Shown here one piece after another: positions 1 to 8,013 of a stretch of 64,000 bases of DNA (position 1 is its first letter; the number at the start of each line of letters is the position of its first letter). Where the stretch lies: contig NZ_JASSVS010000003.1 in assembly GCF_030250645.1 (NCBI RefSeq), positions 1 through 64,000 of the forward strand. Direction: 5' to 3'. A program made the translations under genes and the position numbers. The notes below the pieces were generated by a model. It was not told where the DNA came from. It saw only the letters and a program-made list of their open reading frames with translations, and searched no databases. This stretch comes from Marinobacter azerbaijanicus. GTDB taxonomy: Bacteria; Pseudomonadota; Gammaproteobacteria; Pseudomonadales; Oleiphilaceae.

Positions 1-78
1 TCCACTAGAAAATAAGTGGACACTATCCTGACGGCAGCAGCGCCAGGCTCAAGATGGGATTACCGGCCGCTTACGGTT
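1..78. other. Window edge, short inverted repeat
   Basis: No gene is seen here. TCCACT at 1-6 and AGTGGA at 15-20 form a 6-bp inverted repeat around an AT-rich centre, followed by ACACTATCC. Such ends occur at some insertion sequences, but the window starts inside it, so this is only a hint of an IS end or terminator. Confidence 0.25.
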
Positions 79-633
79 ATGAGTCGTAATTTGCTGATTA
101 TTTTTACATTATTTCTGGTTCAAGGCTGTGCGCAGCTAAGCACCCCAAAAGAAACCGGTATTGCTGTAGGAAATCTTATCGACGAGTTGCAAATTGCGGT
201 AAATCAGATTGGCGAAGAAACAAAGGGTAGTTCATTGCCGCCGTTGAAATTAGCCACGGTAACGTTTGCGACCACATTGGAGAAGGATACGGGCGGAGGG
301 GCCAACTTGATGCTAGCGGCGAAAGGGAGCCGTCAATCAGAAGAGTCGAATTCTATCGAGTTAGAATTAGTCCCAGATCCAAATCCAACCAAGACCCTCG
401 GCCGCTCTTCAGGAAATGAGATAGCAGATTATGTCGTGGCAGCCGTGCGGGCGGTAGACAAAAAAGCATTTCTAAGACTCAACAAACTGACAGTAGAAGC
501 TGGACTAACTGTAACAAAGAACGCTCAGGGTGGTATTGAAGTAGAACTTGCAGGTATCTCTGTCGATGGGACACATAGGCAAAGCTGGTCGGATGGTCAC
601 CGCTTAAAGTTAGTGTTTTCTACGGCAGAGTAG
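79..633 (+). CDS. Lipoprotein with two Trypco2-like domains
   Basis: Predicted 184-residue lipoprotein. The N-terminus is a lipoprotein signal with lipobox LVQGC (Cys17), so the protein should be anchored on the periplasmic side. Residues about 27-98 match the pattern of trypsin-co-occurring domain 2 (Trypco2) as I know it: a helix with conserved L/I positions, a K(L)xxV strand, a GGGA turn, then an alternating strand ending IELELVP. Residues about 113-180 repeat the same order (KLTVEAGLTV, QGG, LKLVF), so the domain appears to be in tandem. Trypco domains are known mainly from predicted conflict systems next to proteases or NTPases; none is adjacent here. The start at 79 is preferred over an upstream in-frame start because it gives a clean signal peptide. 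Base composition is more AT-rich than in the core genes. The domain call is by eye. Confidence 0.6.
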   Translation: MSRNLLIIFTLFLVQGCAQLSTPKETGIAVGNLIDELQIAVNQIGEETKGSSLPPLKLATVTFATTLEKDTGGGANLMLAAKGSRQSEESNSIELELVPDPNPTKTLGRSSGNEIADYVVAAVRAVDKKAFLRLNKLTVEAGLTVTKNAQGGIEVELAGISVDGTHRQSWSDGHRLKLVFSTAE

Positions 634-637
634 AAAG

Positions 638-712
638 TTATAACAAGATCAGTCACGGCGACGTCTACTAAGTTCTGGTTTCGCCGTCATTACGGTGTCG
701 CGCGTGTTGAGC
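638..712 (+). repeat. Possible attC site
   Basis: The stretch begins TTATAAC (638-644) and ends GTTGAGC (706-712), which fits the RYYYAAC...GTTRRRY ends of an integron attC site only partly on the left and fully on the right. It lies between two small plus-strand genes. The internal stem (ACGGCGA with TCGCCGT) is not a convincing attC fold, so this is tentative. Confidence 0.3.
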
Positions 713-739
713 GGCATTGATATGAGTAAGGAGCTTTGA

Positions 740-1090
740 ATGGAATGGGTTAAGTTATTTGGCGAACTAGTTTTATCTTGGCCAGTCGTAGCTTTAGTGT
801 TCATAGTTGTGTTTCATCAGCCACTACTCAAGGTCCTAGACCGGTTTGGCAACGGCTCTGATAGCGAAGCTGAGATCGGGCCAATAAAGATTCGTTTGGG
901 GAAGATTGCCGATGAGGGTGAAAGTGCTGTAAATCAGTTGAATCGAATAAATCATGTTATGGCAGAGAGCCGGTTGCTAGAACTTGAGATTACATCAGGA
1001 GCCTTCCGTCAGATGTTTACTCCAGAGCAGCAGGAAAGAATGGAAAAACAAATCAATGAGCTTCGTGAACTGACAGAGCCCAGTCGTTAA
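740..1090 (+). CDS. Small single-pass membrane protein, unknown function
   Basis: A 116-residue protein with one N-terminal transmembrane segment (residues about 10-27, rich in V, L and F), then a soluble tail of about 85 residues that is charged and probably helical or coiled-coil (Q/E/R-rich near LNRINHV and EQQERMEKQINEL). An AAGGAG ribosome binding site lies 8 bases before ATG. The stop codon falls inside a possible attC end (TTAAC). I do not recognise a family. Its place beside the Trypco2-like lipoprotein suggests either a functional pair or two independent cassettes; the sequence cannot decide. Confidence 0.6.
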   Translation: MEWVKLFGELVLSWPVVALVFIVVFHQPLLKVLDRFGNGSDSEAEIGPIKIRLGKIADEGESAVNQLNRINHVMAESRLLELEITSGAFRQMFTPEQQERMEKQINELRELTEPSR

Positions 1091-1140
1091 CAAGTAATTC
1101 CAGTAGAGTCTGGCCGGACCCACTGAATACGCACATTAGC
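1085..1140 (+). repeat. Degenerate attC-like site
   Basis: Follows GTTAACAAG at the stop of the preceding gene. The arms GTAATTCCAGTAGAGTC and GACCCACTGAATAC pair to about 12 bp, leaving three single unpaired bases (A, C, A) on one side, the typical attC arrangement of extrahelical bases. The right end reads CACATTAGC where a working site would have GTTAGC, so it should no longer recombine. Called by eye. Confidence 0.4.
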
Positions 1141-1161
1141 TTTTCAGAAGGTGACCCGCCA

Positions 1162-1410
1162 ATGAACATCACGATCAGAAGAGAGCAAGAACGGGATGCA
1201 TCCTCGATCCATCGTGTCACAGAGGCGGCGTTCGCTACCGCTGAACACGCTTCGGGGACCGAAGCACAAATTGTTGAAGCTCTCCGAGCCGCAGGTGCAC
1301 TGACCATTTCACTTGTTGCAGAATGCAATGGCGAGGTCATTAGGCACGTCGCGGTATCACCTGTCCGAATGTCGGATGGCTCGGAGGGGTGGTTCAGTCA
1401 CGTTTCATGA
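1162..1410 (+). pseudogene. Truncated GNAT N-acetyltransferase
   Basis: The 82 codons encode the N-terminal half of a GNAT-family acetyltransferase: MNITIRREQERDASSIH is the usual first strand and helix, and VAVSPVRMSDGSEGW matches strands 3-4. The frame then stops after FSHVS. The acetyl-CoA-binding motif (Q/R-x-x-G-x-G/A) that should follow is absent, and I see no continuation in another frame before the next gene. Intact relatives are about 160-175 residues. The product is probably non-functional. Confidence 0.65.
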
Positions 1411-1484
1411 AGCATTCGCGGCAGAGAGTTAGCCAGGTGCGTCACACGGCTGCCTTGGCTTCATAGCAGAAAAAGGTGCAAACA

Positions 1485-1898
1485 GTGAGTGATTTGTTCG
1501 AGTTTGGTAAAGGGGTATTGGCGAGCCAGCCATTCAGTGTCTTGCTTGGCACTGAACTTGAAGTGTTTGAACCGGGCACGGCTGTTCTTACGCTTGTTGT
1601 GCGTGAAGAGCTGAAGCAACAGCATGGTTTTGTTCATGGTGGCGTTCTCAGTTACCTGGCGGATAACGCATTGACCTATGCGGGTGGCTCGGTGCTGGGG
1701 GATTCGGTTACCTCCGAGTACAAGATCAATTACCTTCGCCCGGCTATTGGCAGGAAACTGGTGGCGAAAGCCACGGTTCTGTCGTCGGGAAAGAATCAGG
1801 CGGTCTGTCAGTGTAACGTTGTTGCGATTGGCGATGATGGGGAGCGCATGGTAGCTGTTGCCCAGGGTACGATTATCAAGGCTGGTACGAAGGTATAA
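1485..1898 (+). CDS. PaaI-type hotdog thioesterase
   Basis: A 137-residue single-domain hotdog protein of the PaaI/YbgC-like acyl-CoA thioesterase group, expected to hydrolyse small or aromatic acyl-CoA thioesters in the cytoplasm. The HGGVLSYLAD segment is the typical helix start of the fold, followed by the conserved strand SEYKINYLRPA. The GTG at 1485 is chosen because AAAAGG lies 8 bases upstream; an in-frame GTG at 1476 overlaps that site. It is alone on the plus strand, convergent with the AstE-like gene. A decayed fragment of a similar gene lies at 4577-4662. Confidence 0.8.
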   Translation: MSDLFEFGKGVLASQPFSVLLGTELEVFEPGTAVLTLVVREELKQQHGFVHGGVLSYLADNALTYAGGSVLGDSVTSEYKINYLRPAIGRKLVAKATVLSSGKNQAVCQCNVVAIGDDGERMVAVAQGTIIKAGTKV

Positions 1899-1977
1899 CC
1901 ATACCAGTCACGGCAAGCGTTAAAGCCCAGGAACCGAGTCGTGGCTCCGGGCATCCCGGCCTGTTGCTCTTCGGGTT

Positions 1978-3033
1978 CTAGAAAATGGGGTCGCCCGTTG
2001 CCTTGACCGCATAGAACAGGCAGTCACTCTTCGCAATAACCGGGTTGGTGGTAATCATAAAGGCTTTGAGGGCCTGGGCGGGGTAGATCTGGCCACCCTC
2101 GACGCGAAGAACCTGCTCCATGTTCTCGGCCCGGTTGTGGCTGATCGCTTTGAGTATGCCAAGGCCTTTTTTTCCAACCCATCCCAGAGGCTCATCCGGG
2201 GAAACGATCCCGAAATTGCGGCGTTCGATGTCGGGCGGGAACGTGAGGTCAGCCTGCCCGCTGGGCTCAAGCCGGTATTCTATGGTGGCTTCCGGCGCCA
2301 GCTCCACCCGAATCGGGTTTCGCAGTACGGCGACGTCCCACTCCGCTTTTTCCAGTGACAACACGTCGGGTCTTGAGGTGTACCGAACGAGTCCCTCGTA
2401 CGCCAGTTGATGAGCCTGGTCATCCTGGGCCCCACCACACTCGATGGTGACCGTGGGCACCTCCTGTTCCGAGTATTCCATCAGCGCCCCCAGACGAAGG
2501 TCTGTCATTATGAGGCGGTCGGTGTAGAGCGAGGTCAGCGCCTGATGTTCGGCGTCATTGGTGATGGTCACCGCGAAGGCCGGGCCTGTACCAGAGGTGT
2601 TGTGCACGTCCAGCAGGCATTCAGGTTGCGCTTTATAAAGCTCTGCCAGCATGGCTTCGGCGATGGCTCCTTCTTCCCCCTCGAATGGTTCTTTGAAACA
2701 CCGGTTGAGGTCGAGCCCATCGGGCAGCTGGCGAAATGAAAACGCCGGGGGAATCTTCGCGGGATAGACGCCTCCGAGCAGAAACAGCATGTTGACCTCG
2801 GGCGTGTGTTGCTCCAGTAGCCACCGGTGAAGCGCAAACAGACCCGAAGGCTCGTTGCCGTGTATGAGCGTTGCCATGGCTCGGGTACGGGAGCGATCGC
2901 GACCGGCAACATGAACCACTGTGGGTTTGTTCAGCCGGTCCAGCCACTCCAGGGGTGAGCGACCCAGGGTCTGGGGTGAGGGGTCATTCAGATAATCGAG
3001 TAGGTTCGCGTTGCTCACGGTGACAGTGTCCAT
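1978..3033 (-). CDS. AstE/aspartoacylase-family zinc carboxypeptidase-like hydrolase
   Basis: A 351-residue member of the succinylglutamate desuccinylase/aspartoacylase family, zinc enzymes that cleave N-acyl amino acids. The metal site is visible: H58-x-x-E61 in IHGNEPSG and H144 in LDVHNTSG. DLNRCF carries the substrate-binding Asn-Arg pair, and E198 in VTIECGG is placed as the general base. The gene overlaps the end of the upstream GCS2-like gene by 19 bases, so the two are co-transcribed and probably act in one pathway on a glutamate- or aspartate-derived amide. The exact substrate is unknown. It is not called astE because no other ast genes are nearby. Confidence 0.8.
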   Translation of the reverse strand: MDTVTVSNANLLDYLNDPSPQTLGRSPLEWLDRLNKPTVVHVAGRDRSRTRAMATLIHGNEPSGLFALHRWLLEQHTPEVNMLFLLGGVYPAKIPPAFSFRQLPDGLDLNRCFKEPFEGEEGAIAEAMLAELYKAQPECLLDVHNTSGTGPAFAVTITNDAEHQALTSLYTDRLIMTDLRLGALMEYSEQEVPTVTIECGGAQDDQAHQLAYEGLVRYTSRPDVLSLEKAEWDVAVLRNPIRVELAPEATIEYRLEPSGQADLTFPPDIERRNFGIVSPDEPLGWVGKKGLGILKAISHNRAENMEQVLRVEGGQIYPAQALKAFMITTNPVIAKSDCLFYAVKATGDPIF

Positions 3034-4499
3034 TCATGCAGCGGGAGGTTCTTCTTCTGGTTGGCCATGTAAAGGGACAGCATACTGTGGAAGGCCTCAT
3101 CTGGGCTCAGGGACCTGAATAGAGACTCGGTGATGTGGCGCTGCCAGCGGGCGCCCGTGATGGCGTTTTCAATGCGGCCCTCGATGATGCCCAGCAGGCG
3201 GTGAATTTCCGCCTCGTCCACGGCTGTTCGTTTCAATGCTTCCCGGGCACGCGGCAGCAGCTCACGGGCGACGGTCAGCAGGGGCGTATCCTGTAGCTGA
3301 ACCTGATCCCTGTGCGGCCAGATGATGTCTGCACCGATACCATACTTGGCGGCGCGGTAGAAATTGTGTTCGGTGTAATGGAAAGGGAGTATCGACGTCA
3401 GATCACCGATGTCATCGAGCACGGCCAACGCGGCCCCGATCACGAACAGTCCGTTGGCACACATATCAACGGCCGTCGGGCCTGCCGGCATGGAGCGAAT
3501 CTCGATGCGCAGATGACCACCCTCTGCGTGGTCATAGATGGCCCGGTTCCAGGGCCAGGTGGTGCCCTGATGCAGGCGCAGCTCGGCGAGTTTCGGCACG
3601 TCCCCATGGTCAATCACGGCCATGGGGTCTTCGTCCGACATCACCGGAATAATGGGGGGATACAGTGATGCGGAAGCCGCAAACAGCTCCCAGGCGCTGC
3701 GTGCCCAGCCGTTGCCATAATAGACCCTTGGCGGATGGCGCCAGGTTTTATGATTGGGGGAGCGGCTGTCGATGGATTGCTTGAACAGGGCAATACGGGT
3801 TTCGTCCCAGAGATGGTGGCCAAACAGGCTGGGCGAATTGCTGGCCAGAGCCAGTACAATCGGCGTGACCAGCTGGACGGCGTTGAAATAATCGGCAAAA
3901 CGATGGGCAGGGACGCGCCAGTGCAGCTGGAACGAGGTATTGGCCCCTTCCATATACACGTCGTCGGCCTCCAGATCGATGACGTCGTTGCCACCGATAT
4001 GGATGCTGAATGGCTCGCCCCGTTGCTTGAGCAGAGCGTTGGACAGGGCATGGTAGCGGGGTACGTCTGTCATCGCCTCTGCCCCCATATCGGACTGGCG
4101 AAGAGTGGGCAGAATGCCGATCGGTACCAGTTCGCCATCCAGTGCTGCGGCGTGCCGGTTGATTCGTCGGATGGCAGCGAGCAGCTCCTGCTCGGTTCTG
4201 GCAAAAGGATTCCCCCTGAAAGCCTGGGGGCTGAGGTTGTATTCGAGATTGAAGCGGTTGAGCTCAACCGTCAGCTGAGGGTCCTGAACGCGAGAGGCGA
4301 TGCCTGTGTTGATAGGTTGAACCCGCAGGTCAGGGTTGACGATGTAGAACTCGACCTCGGCGCCAATGGAACTCTCTCCCTCACCAAAGCCGGGCCGGTT
4401 CAGAAGACGAGTGAGTGCTTTAAGGTCCGTCCGCACCTTGGCGGCAAAATGTTCAAACTCTTCCGCCGAGAATTCGGTTTTTTCGATCGAGAGTCCCAC
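3015..4499 (-). CDS. Glutamate-cysteine ligase family 2 (GCS2/YbdK-like) carboxylate-amine ligase
   Basis: A 494-residue protein of the GCS2 family, ATP-grasp-like ligases that join a carboxylate (often glutamate) to an amine. Family signatures include IGAEVEFYIVN near residue 45, FNLEYNLSPQ near 84, the central LASNSPSLFGHHLWDETR, and the arginine/glutamate-rich HLRIEIRSMPAGPT that helps bind ATP and metal. The start is a GTG without a strong ribosome binding site, so the first residues are uncertain. It precedes and overlaps the AstE-like hydrolase; a ligase and a hydrolase of similar amides in one operon suggests turnover of a gamma-glutamyl-like compound. The substrate is not known from sequence. 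Confidence 0.75.
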   Translation of the reverse strand: MGLSIEKTEFSAEEFEHFAAKVRTDLKALTRLLNRPGFGEGESSIGAEVEFYIVNPDLRVQPINTGIASRVQDPQLTVELNRFNLEYNLSPQAFRGNPFARTEQELLAAIRRINRHAAALDGELVPIGILPTLRQSDMGAEAMTDVPRYHALSNALLKQRGEPFSIHIGGNDVIDLEADDVYMEGANTSFQLHWRVPAHRFADYFNAVQLVTPIVLALASNSPSLFGHHLWDETRIALFKQSIDSRSPNHKTWRHPPRVYYGNGWARSAWELFAASASLYPPIIPVMSDEDPMAVIDHGDVPKLAELRLHQGTTWPWNRAIYDHAEGGHLRIEIRSMPAGPTAVDMCANGLFVIGAALAVLDDIGDLTSILPFHYTEHNFYRAAKYGIGADIIWPHRDQVQLQDTPLLTVARELLPRAREALKRTAVDEAEIHRLLGIIEGRIENAITGARWQRHITESLFRSLSPDEAFHSMLSLYMANQKKNLPLHEWTLSP

Positions 4500-4576
4500 G
4501 GTAACGTCGTCTCTTGTGCCAACCTACCTTGATAGTAGTGGAAGATGCGCCCGATAACAGTAACCTGCTCCCCCGC

Positions 4577-4662
4577 CTGTCGTCGATAAAGAATCAAGCG
4601 GTCTGTTAGTGTAATGTTTTTGAGATTTGAGAGGATGAGCGCATAGTTGCTGATGCTCAGGT
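4577..4662 (+). pseudogene. Decayed fragment of a PaaI-type thioesterase gene
   Basis: About 85 bases align with 1779-1862 inside the intact thioesterase gene: CTGTCGTCG, AAGAATCA, GCGGTCTGT, AGTGTAA and GAGCGCAT recur in the same order with scattered substitutions and small deletions. The fragment has no start or stop and is out of frame. It is a leftover of a duplicated or lost hotdog thioesterase, sitting just upstream of the nitroreductase gene. Confidence 0.6.
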
Positions 4663-4689
4663 GTCTTTACGTAAGGGGAGGGAGCCATC

Positions 4690-5658
4690 ATGAATCCGGA
4701 GATCACGTCGATTACGCAGGAACAGATCAGGTCATTATTGAGCTATGCCGTCCTGGCGCCCTCAAGTCACAACACGCAGCCATGGCGTTTTGAGATTACG
4801 GATGGCGCAGTCTCCGTGTTCGCCGACAGAACGCGAGCCCTTGCTGCCAATGATCCGGATGATAGAGAGCTCACTATCAGCTGTGGCTGCGCCCTGATGA
4901 ATCTGCGCGTGGCGGCGGCCCACGAAGGGATTGGTGTGGCTGTGGATACCACACCCGATTCCGGTGATGATGACCTGCTGGCTGTGGTTTCATTCTTCAA
5001 GGAAGATTCCGCATCCGCGGACGAGTCCGGGCTGTTTGAATCTATCGAGGGGCGCCGTACCTATCGAAAGCGTTTTGCATCGAAAGACGTACCGACTGCG
5101 GTTCTCGATTCACTGGGTGCGACGGCCGCTGAAGAAGGCTCCTGGCTCGAAGTCATCGATTCGGAGGAGGATCGTCAGAAGGTGGCTGAGCTTGTTTCAG
5201 AGGGCGATTCCGTTCAGTGGTCAAACCCCAGTTGGCGTAGAGAGCTTGCGGCATGGATGCATCCTCGCCGTCGCGGCGACGGGCTGACTGTACCTGGCAT
5301 CGTTGCGCCCATTGCACAGGTTGTTGTGCGCACTTTCGACATGGGCAATGGCGTCGGAGCAAAGGACAAGCAACTGGCCGACGAATCCCCTGTACTGGCT
5401 GTTCTTGGCACCTCTGGTGACAACGTGGCGGATTGGTTAGCAGCGGGCCAGGCACTGGAGAAGGTATTGCTGTCTGCACACGCTCAGGGTCTGCAAGCGT
5501 CCTATCTGAATCAACCCATTCAGGTCGCTTCATTACGGCCCAAACTTCAAAACCTCCTGGGCCAACAAGGGTTTCCGCAGATCCTGCTCAGGCTGGGATT
5601 TCCGGAAGACGACATCGACGCGGCGCCACGTCGCCGTCTTGATGAAGTGCTTGAATGA
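4690..5658 (+). CDS. Acg-family FMN-binding nitroreductase-like oxidoreductase
   Basis: A 322-residue protein of the nitroreductase superfamily, resembling the Acg group known from mycobacterial stress regulons. The N-terminal APSSHNTQPWRF is the typical FMN phosphate-binding stretch, and ESIEGRRTYRKRF begins the second half-domain. Acg proteins look like an internal nitroreductase dimer and may sequester FMN rather than reduce nitro compounds; the true activity here is unknown. The start is fixed by GGGAGG 7 bases before ATG. The following YkgJ-like gene starts 64 bases later and may be co-transcribed. Confidence 0.75.
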   Translation: MNPEITSITQEQIRSLLSYAVLAPSSHNTQPWRFEITDGAVSVFADRTRALAANDPDDRELTISCGCALMNLRVAAAHEGIGVAVDTTPDSGDDDLLAVVSFFKEDSASADESGLFESIEGRRTYRKRFASKDVPTAVLDSLGATAAEEGSWLEVIDSEEDRQKVAELVSEGDSVQWSNPSWRRELAAWMHPRRRGDGLTVPGIVAPIAQVVVRTFDMGNGVGAKDKQLADESPVLAVLGTSGDNVADWLAAGQALEKVLLSAHAQGLQASYLNQPIQVASLRPKLQNLLGQQGFPQILLRLGFPEDDIDAAPRRRLDEVLE

Positions 5659-5722
5659 GCGTGGATCTGGCCAGCCACTTAACCAAGCCGTTTCACTCAG
5701 ACAACCAAAGCGTCCTTTTGCC

Positions 5723-6013
5723 ATGACGATTCCCGTTAAAAATGTCACGGAACCTGAAGTCTCCTGTTCAAATTGTCAGGCCTGTTGTTGCCGCCTGGAA
5801 GTCATGATTATTTCGGACACAGGTGTTCCCGCGCGGCATATTGCTGTGGATGAATGGGGCGGCGAAACCATGTTGCGGCTGGAGGATGGCTGGTGCTCTG
5901 CAATAGACCGGGACACCTTCATGTGTACGATTTATGAGAACCGGCCCTGGATCTGTCGGGAATTTGAAATGGGGTCCGATGAATGTCTCGATGAACGGGC
6001 AGAGTTCATGTGA
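5723..6013 (+). CDS. YkgJ-family cysteine-cluster protein
   Basis: A 96-residue cytoplasmic protein with the cysteine pattern of the YkgJ/CxxCxxCC family: CSNCQACC near the N-terminus, then WCSA, MCTIY and WICREFEMG. These cysteines are thought to bind zinc or an iron-sulfur cluster; the biochemical role is unknown. The ATG at 5723 is preferred to in-frame upstream codons because the family begins close to the first cysteines. Convergent with the TPR gene, 46 bases away. Confidence 0.75.
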   Translation: MTIPVKNVTEPEVSCSNCQACCCRLEVMIISDTGVPARHIAVDEWGGETMLRLEDGWCSAIDRDTFMCTIYENRPWICREFEMGSDECLDERAEFM

Positions 6014-6059
6014 ATTCCCTATAACCGGATATGGCAGAACGCGGTGTTTCTGAAGCCTG

Positions 6060-7712
6060 TCAGAACCGTGAGTCGGTAAGAACCAGATCAGCATGTTGCC
6101 AGGCGTCCCGAAAGCGCCGTTGTACCTCTTCGGCCTCATTGACATTCCCCTGCTGCCGAAGCGCCTTCATCAGCCCGAACAGCGACCAGCCATTCTCCGG
6201 GAACTCCTGCAGGTTTTGCCGGTACACCTTCTCCGCACGACCGGGCTGGCCGGCTTTTAGTAATACAGCGCCAAGGGCCTGGCGCGTCGGATAGTGCCAG
6301 CTTGGAGGCTCGTCGTAGTTCAGCGCATCTTCCCGCTTTACCGCCTGCTCAAGTTTGTTGATGGCAACGTCAAACTTCCGCTCGCTTGCGGCGATTTCTC
6401 CGGCAAGCGAGTGGGAGGCAATTTCCAGAATGTGTCGGCTCTTGTTGATGTCCCAGACCGTTACCCACTTGAGACGGGGATCAGCCCGCAGCTGATCGAG
6501 TCGTGCCAGTTCGGCCCGGGCGGCTTTGTGATTGCCCTGGCGTGCATAGGCCATGCCCCTGGCATAGTGGTAAACCGCACGGGGGTAGACCAGGTCTTCC
6601 GCCGGCTCTCCGAAATTCAGTATCCGGTCCCACTTGCCAAACCGGACGTAGGCGTAAACCGGTGTTATCCAGTAGTGCTGAAGCGTGGTCAGCGGGCGCT
6701 GGCGCATGGTTTCGGTGTCGACCATGTCAGCCATTTCCTGTGCCAGGCGGATTGCCAGCTCACTGCGTCCTTCAAACGTGGCTGTGGACCAGCCGAAGTG
6801 GTAGTTGTGGGGCACGTAACCCAGCCGGTACACACTGTGGGGGTCCACCTTTTCCAGGTAATGTTGGTCGGCCTCGATGGCATCAAGATTGGATTGCGTG
6901 GCCTTGTGGTAACGGCCCACTCGGATGTATATGTGAGCTGGCATGTGTACCAGGTGGCCGGCAGCGGGCACCAGGTCCTCAAGGCGCCTGGCGGCGTCCA
7001 GCCCCCGGGCCGGATCACCGGCCTCCACGGTGTGAATAAGCAGATGATTTGCATGAGGATGTTCGGGCTTACGCTGCAGGACGCTGTCCAGGGTTTTGAG
7101 AACCGTTACGGTTTGCGCCTTGGGCTCGCCGTTCTCCTGCCAGTAATCCCACGGCGTCAGGTCCATTAGTGATTCGGCGTGGATTACCTGGGCGTCGAGA
7201 TCATCGGGGTAGTCTGCGGCAACCTGCCCCATGGCCCTGGCAAAGGCTTCATCCCGAGAAGATCGGTCCTCCAGGGCCTCGGGCCCATAGCGGTTCGCAA
7301 GAGCGGTGATATAGGCCTGCTCACGGGCACTGACGTCGCTTGCTGCGGCGCGGGCTTTTTGCAGCAATTCCCAGGCCTTGGTAGCGTTCTCCGGGTTCAT
7401 GGCGGTGTTTATGTTGGGGCCCAGCACCCAGGCGGCGCCCCACCAGGCCATGGCGGCATCCGGGTCCAGCTCGGCGGCCTGCAGGAAGGACCGGTGAGCT
7501 TCGGGGTGGTTAAAACCAAAGGCCAGCACCAGACCCTGGTCAAAATAACGTTGCGCCAACTCGGAGTCGGTGGTGATGGGGTGATGGTGATCGCCCAGCC
7601 CTTCAAATAGTGGCGCGCGACTGGCGTCGCTCTGGGCTGGTGCATTCAGGGATACGGTAAGGAAAATCACTGCTATCACTGCTATCAGTGCTATTACTTT
7701 GGTCGTTTTCAT
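6060..7712 (-). CDS. Exported tetratricopeptide-repeat protein
   Basis: A 550-residue protein with a Sec signal peptide (residues 1-27, cleavage near NAPAQS) and TPR-type helical repeats over much of its length. AHRSFLQAAELDPDAAMAWW and a C-terminal pair near PGRAEKVYRQNLQEFPENGW are the clearest. A histidine-rich GDHHHPITT follows the mature N-terminus. Proteins of this type are common in marine Proteobacteria with no fixed function; TPRs normally bind partner proteins. It stands alone, divergent from the methyltransferase. A strong AGGAGGGAC ribosome binding site precedes the ATG. Confidence 0.75.
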   Translation of the reverse strand: MKTTKVIALIAVIAVIFLTVSLNAPAQSDASRAPLFEGLGDHHHPITTDSELAQRYFDQGLVLAFGFNHPEAHRSFLQAAELDPDAAMAWWGAAWVLGPNINTAMNPENATKAWELLQKARAAASDVSAREQAYITALANRYGPEALEDRSSRDEAFARAMGQVAADYPDDLDAQVIHAESLMDLTPWDYWQENGEPKAQTVTVLKTLDSVLQRKPEHPHANHLLIHTVEAGDPARGLDAARRLEDLVPAAGHLVHMPAHIYIRVGRYHKATQSNLDAIEADQHYLEKVDPHSVYRLGYVPHNYHFGWSTATFEGRSELAIRLAQEMADMVDTETMRQRPLTTLQHYWITPVYAYVRFGKWDRILNFGEPAEDLVYPRAVYHYARGMAYARQGNHKAARAELARLDQLRADPRLKWVTVWDINKSRHILEIASHSLAGEIAASERKFDVAINKLEQAVKREDALNYDEPPSWHYPTRQALGAVLLKAGQPGRAEKVYRQNLQEFPENGWSLFGLMKALRQQGNVNEAEEVQRRFRDAWQHADLVLTDSRF

Positions 7713-8013
7713 GAGTCCCTCCTTTCAGGCAGGGCCTGAACAGGCATGTTGGACAACATTGACGTGCCGGGAGATAAACACCGGTAAACGGGCGCGTTCG
7801 CAAGGGTACCGCCACCAAAACAACCAAACCTCCAACAACCCTTCAGCCTAGTAGCTATAGGTAGACGTTGCAAAACGTGAAGATTGTATGAGGGAGTCGC
7901 GAAGGGTTCAGCTCTGGACTGGATACACCAAGCCCTGTTTGCCATAGTAGTTTCTGGGGCTTCCGGCCCCGTCTCCCAATCTCTTACAACAACGTTGGTT
8001 GAGGAGGTTCATG
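7713..8013. other. Divergent intergenic region with GC-rich hairpin
   Basis: About 300 bases separate two divergent genes and should hold both promoters. A small hairpin (GGGGC at 7956-7960, GCCCC at 7966-7970) lies near the methyltransferase side. No gene or repeat is seen. Confidence 0.5.
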
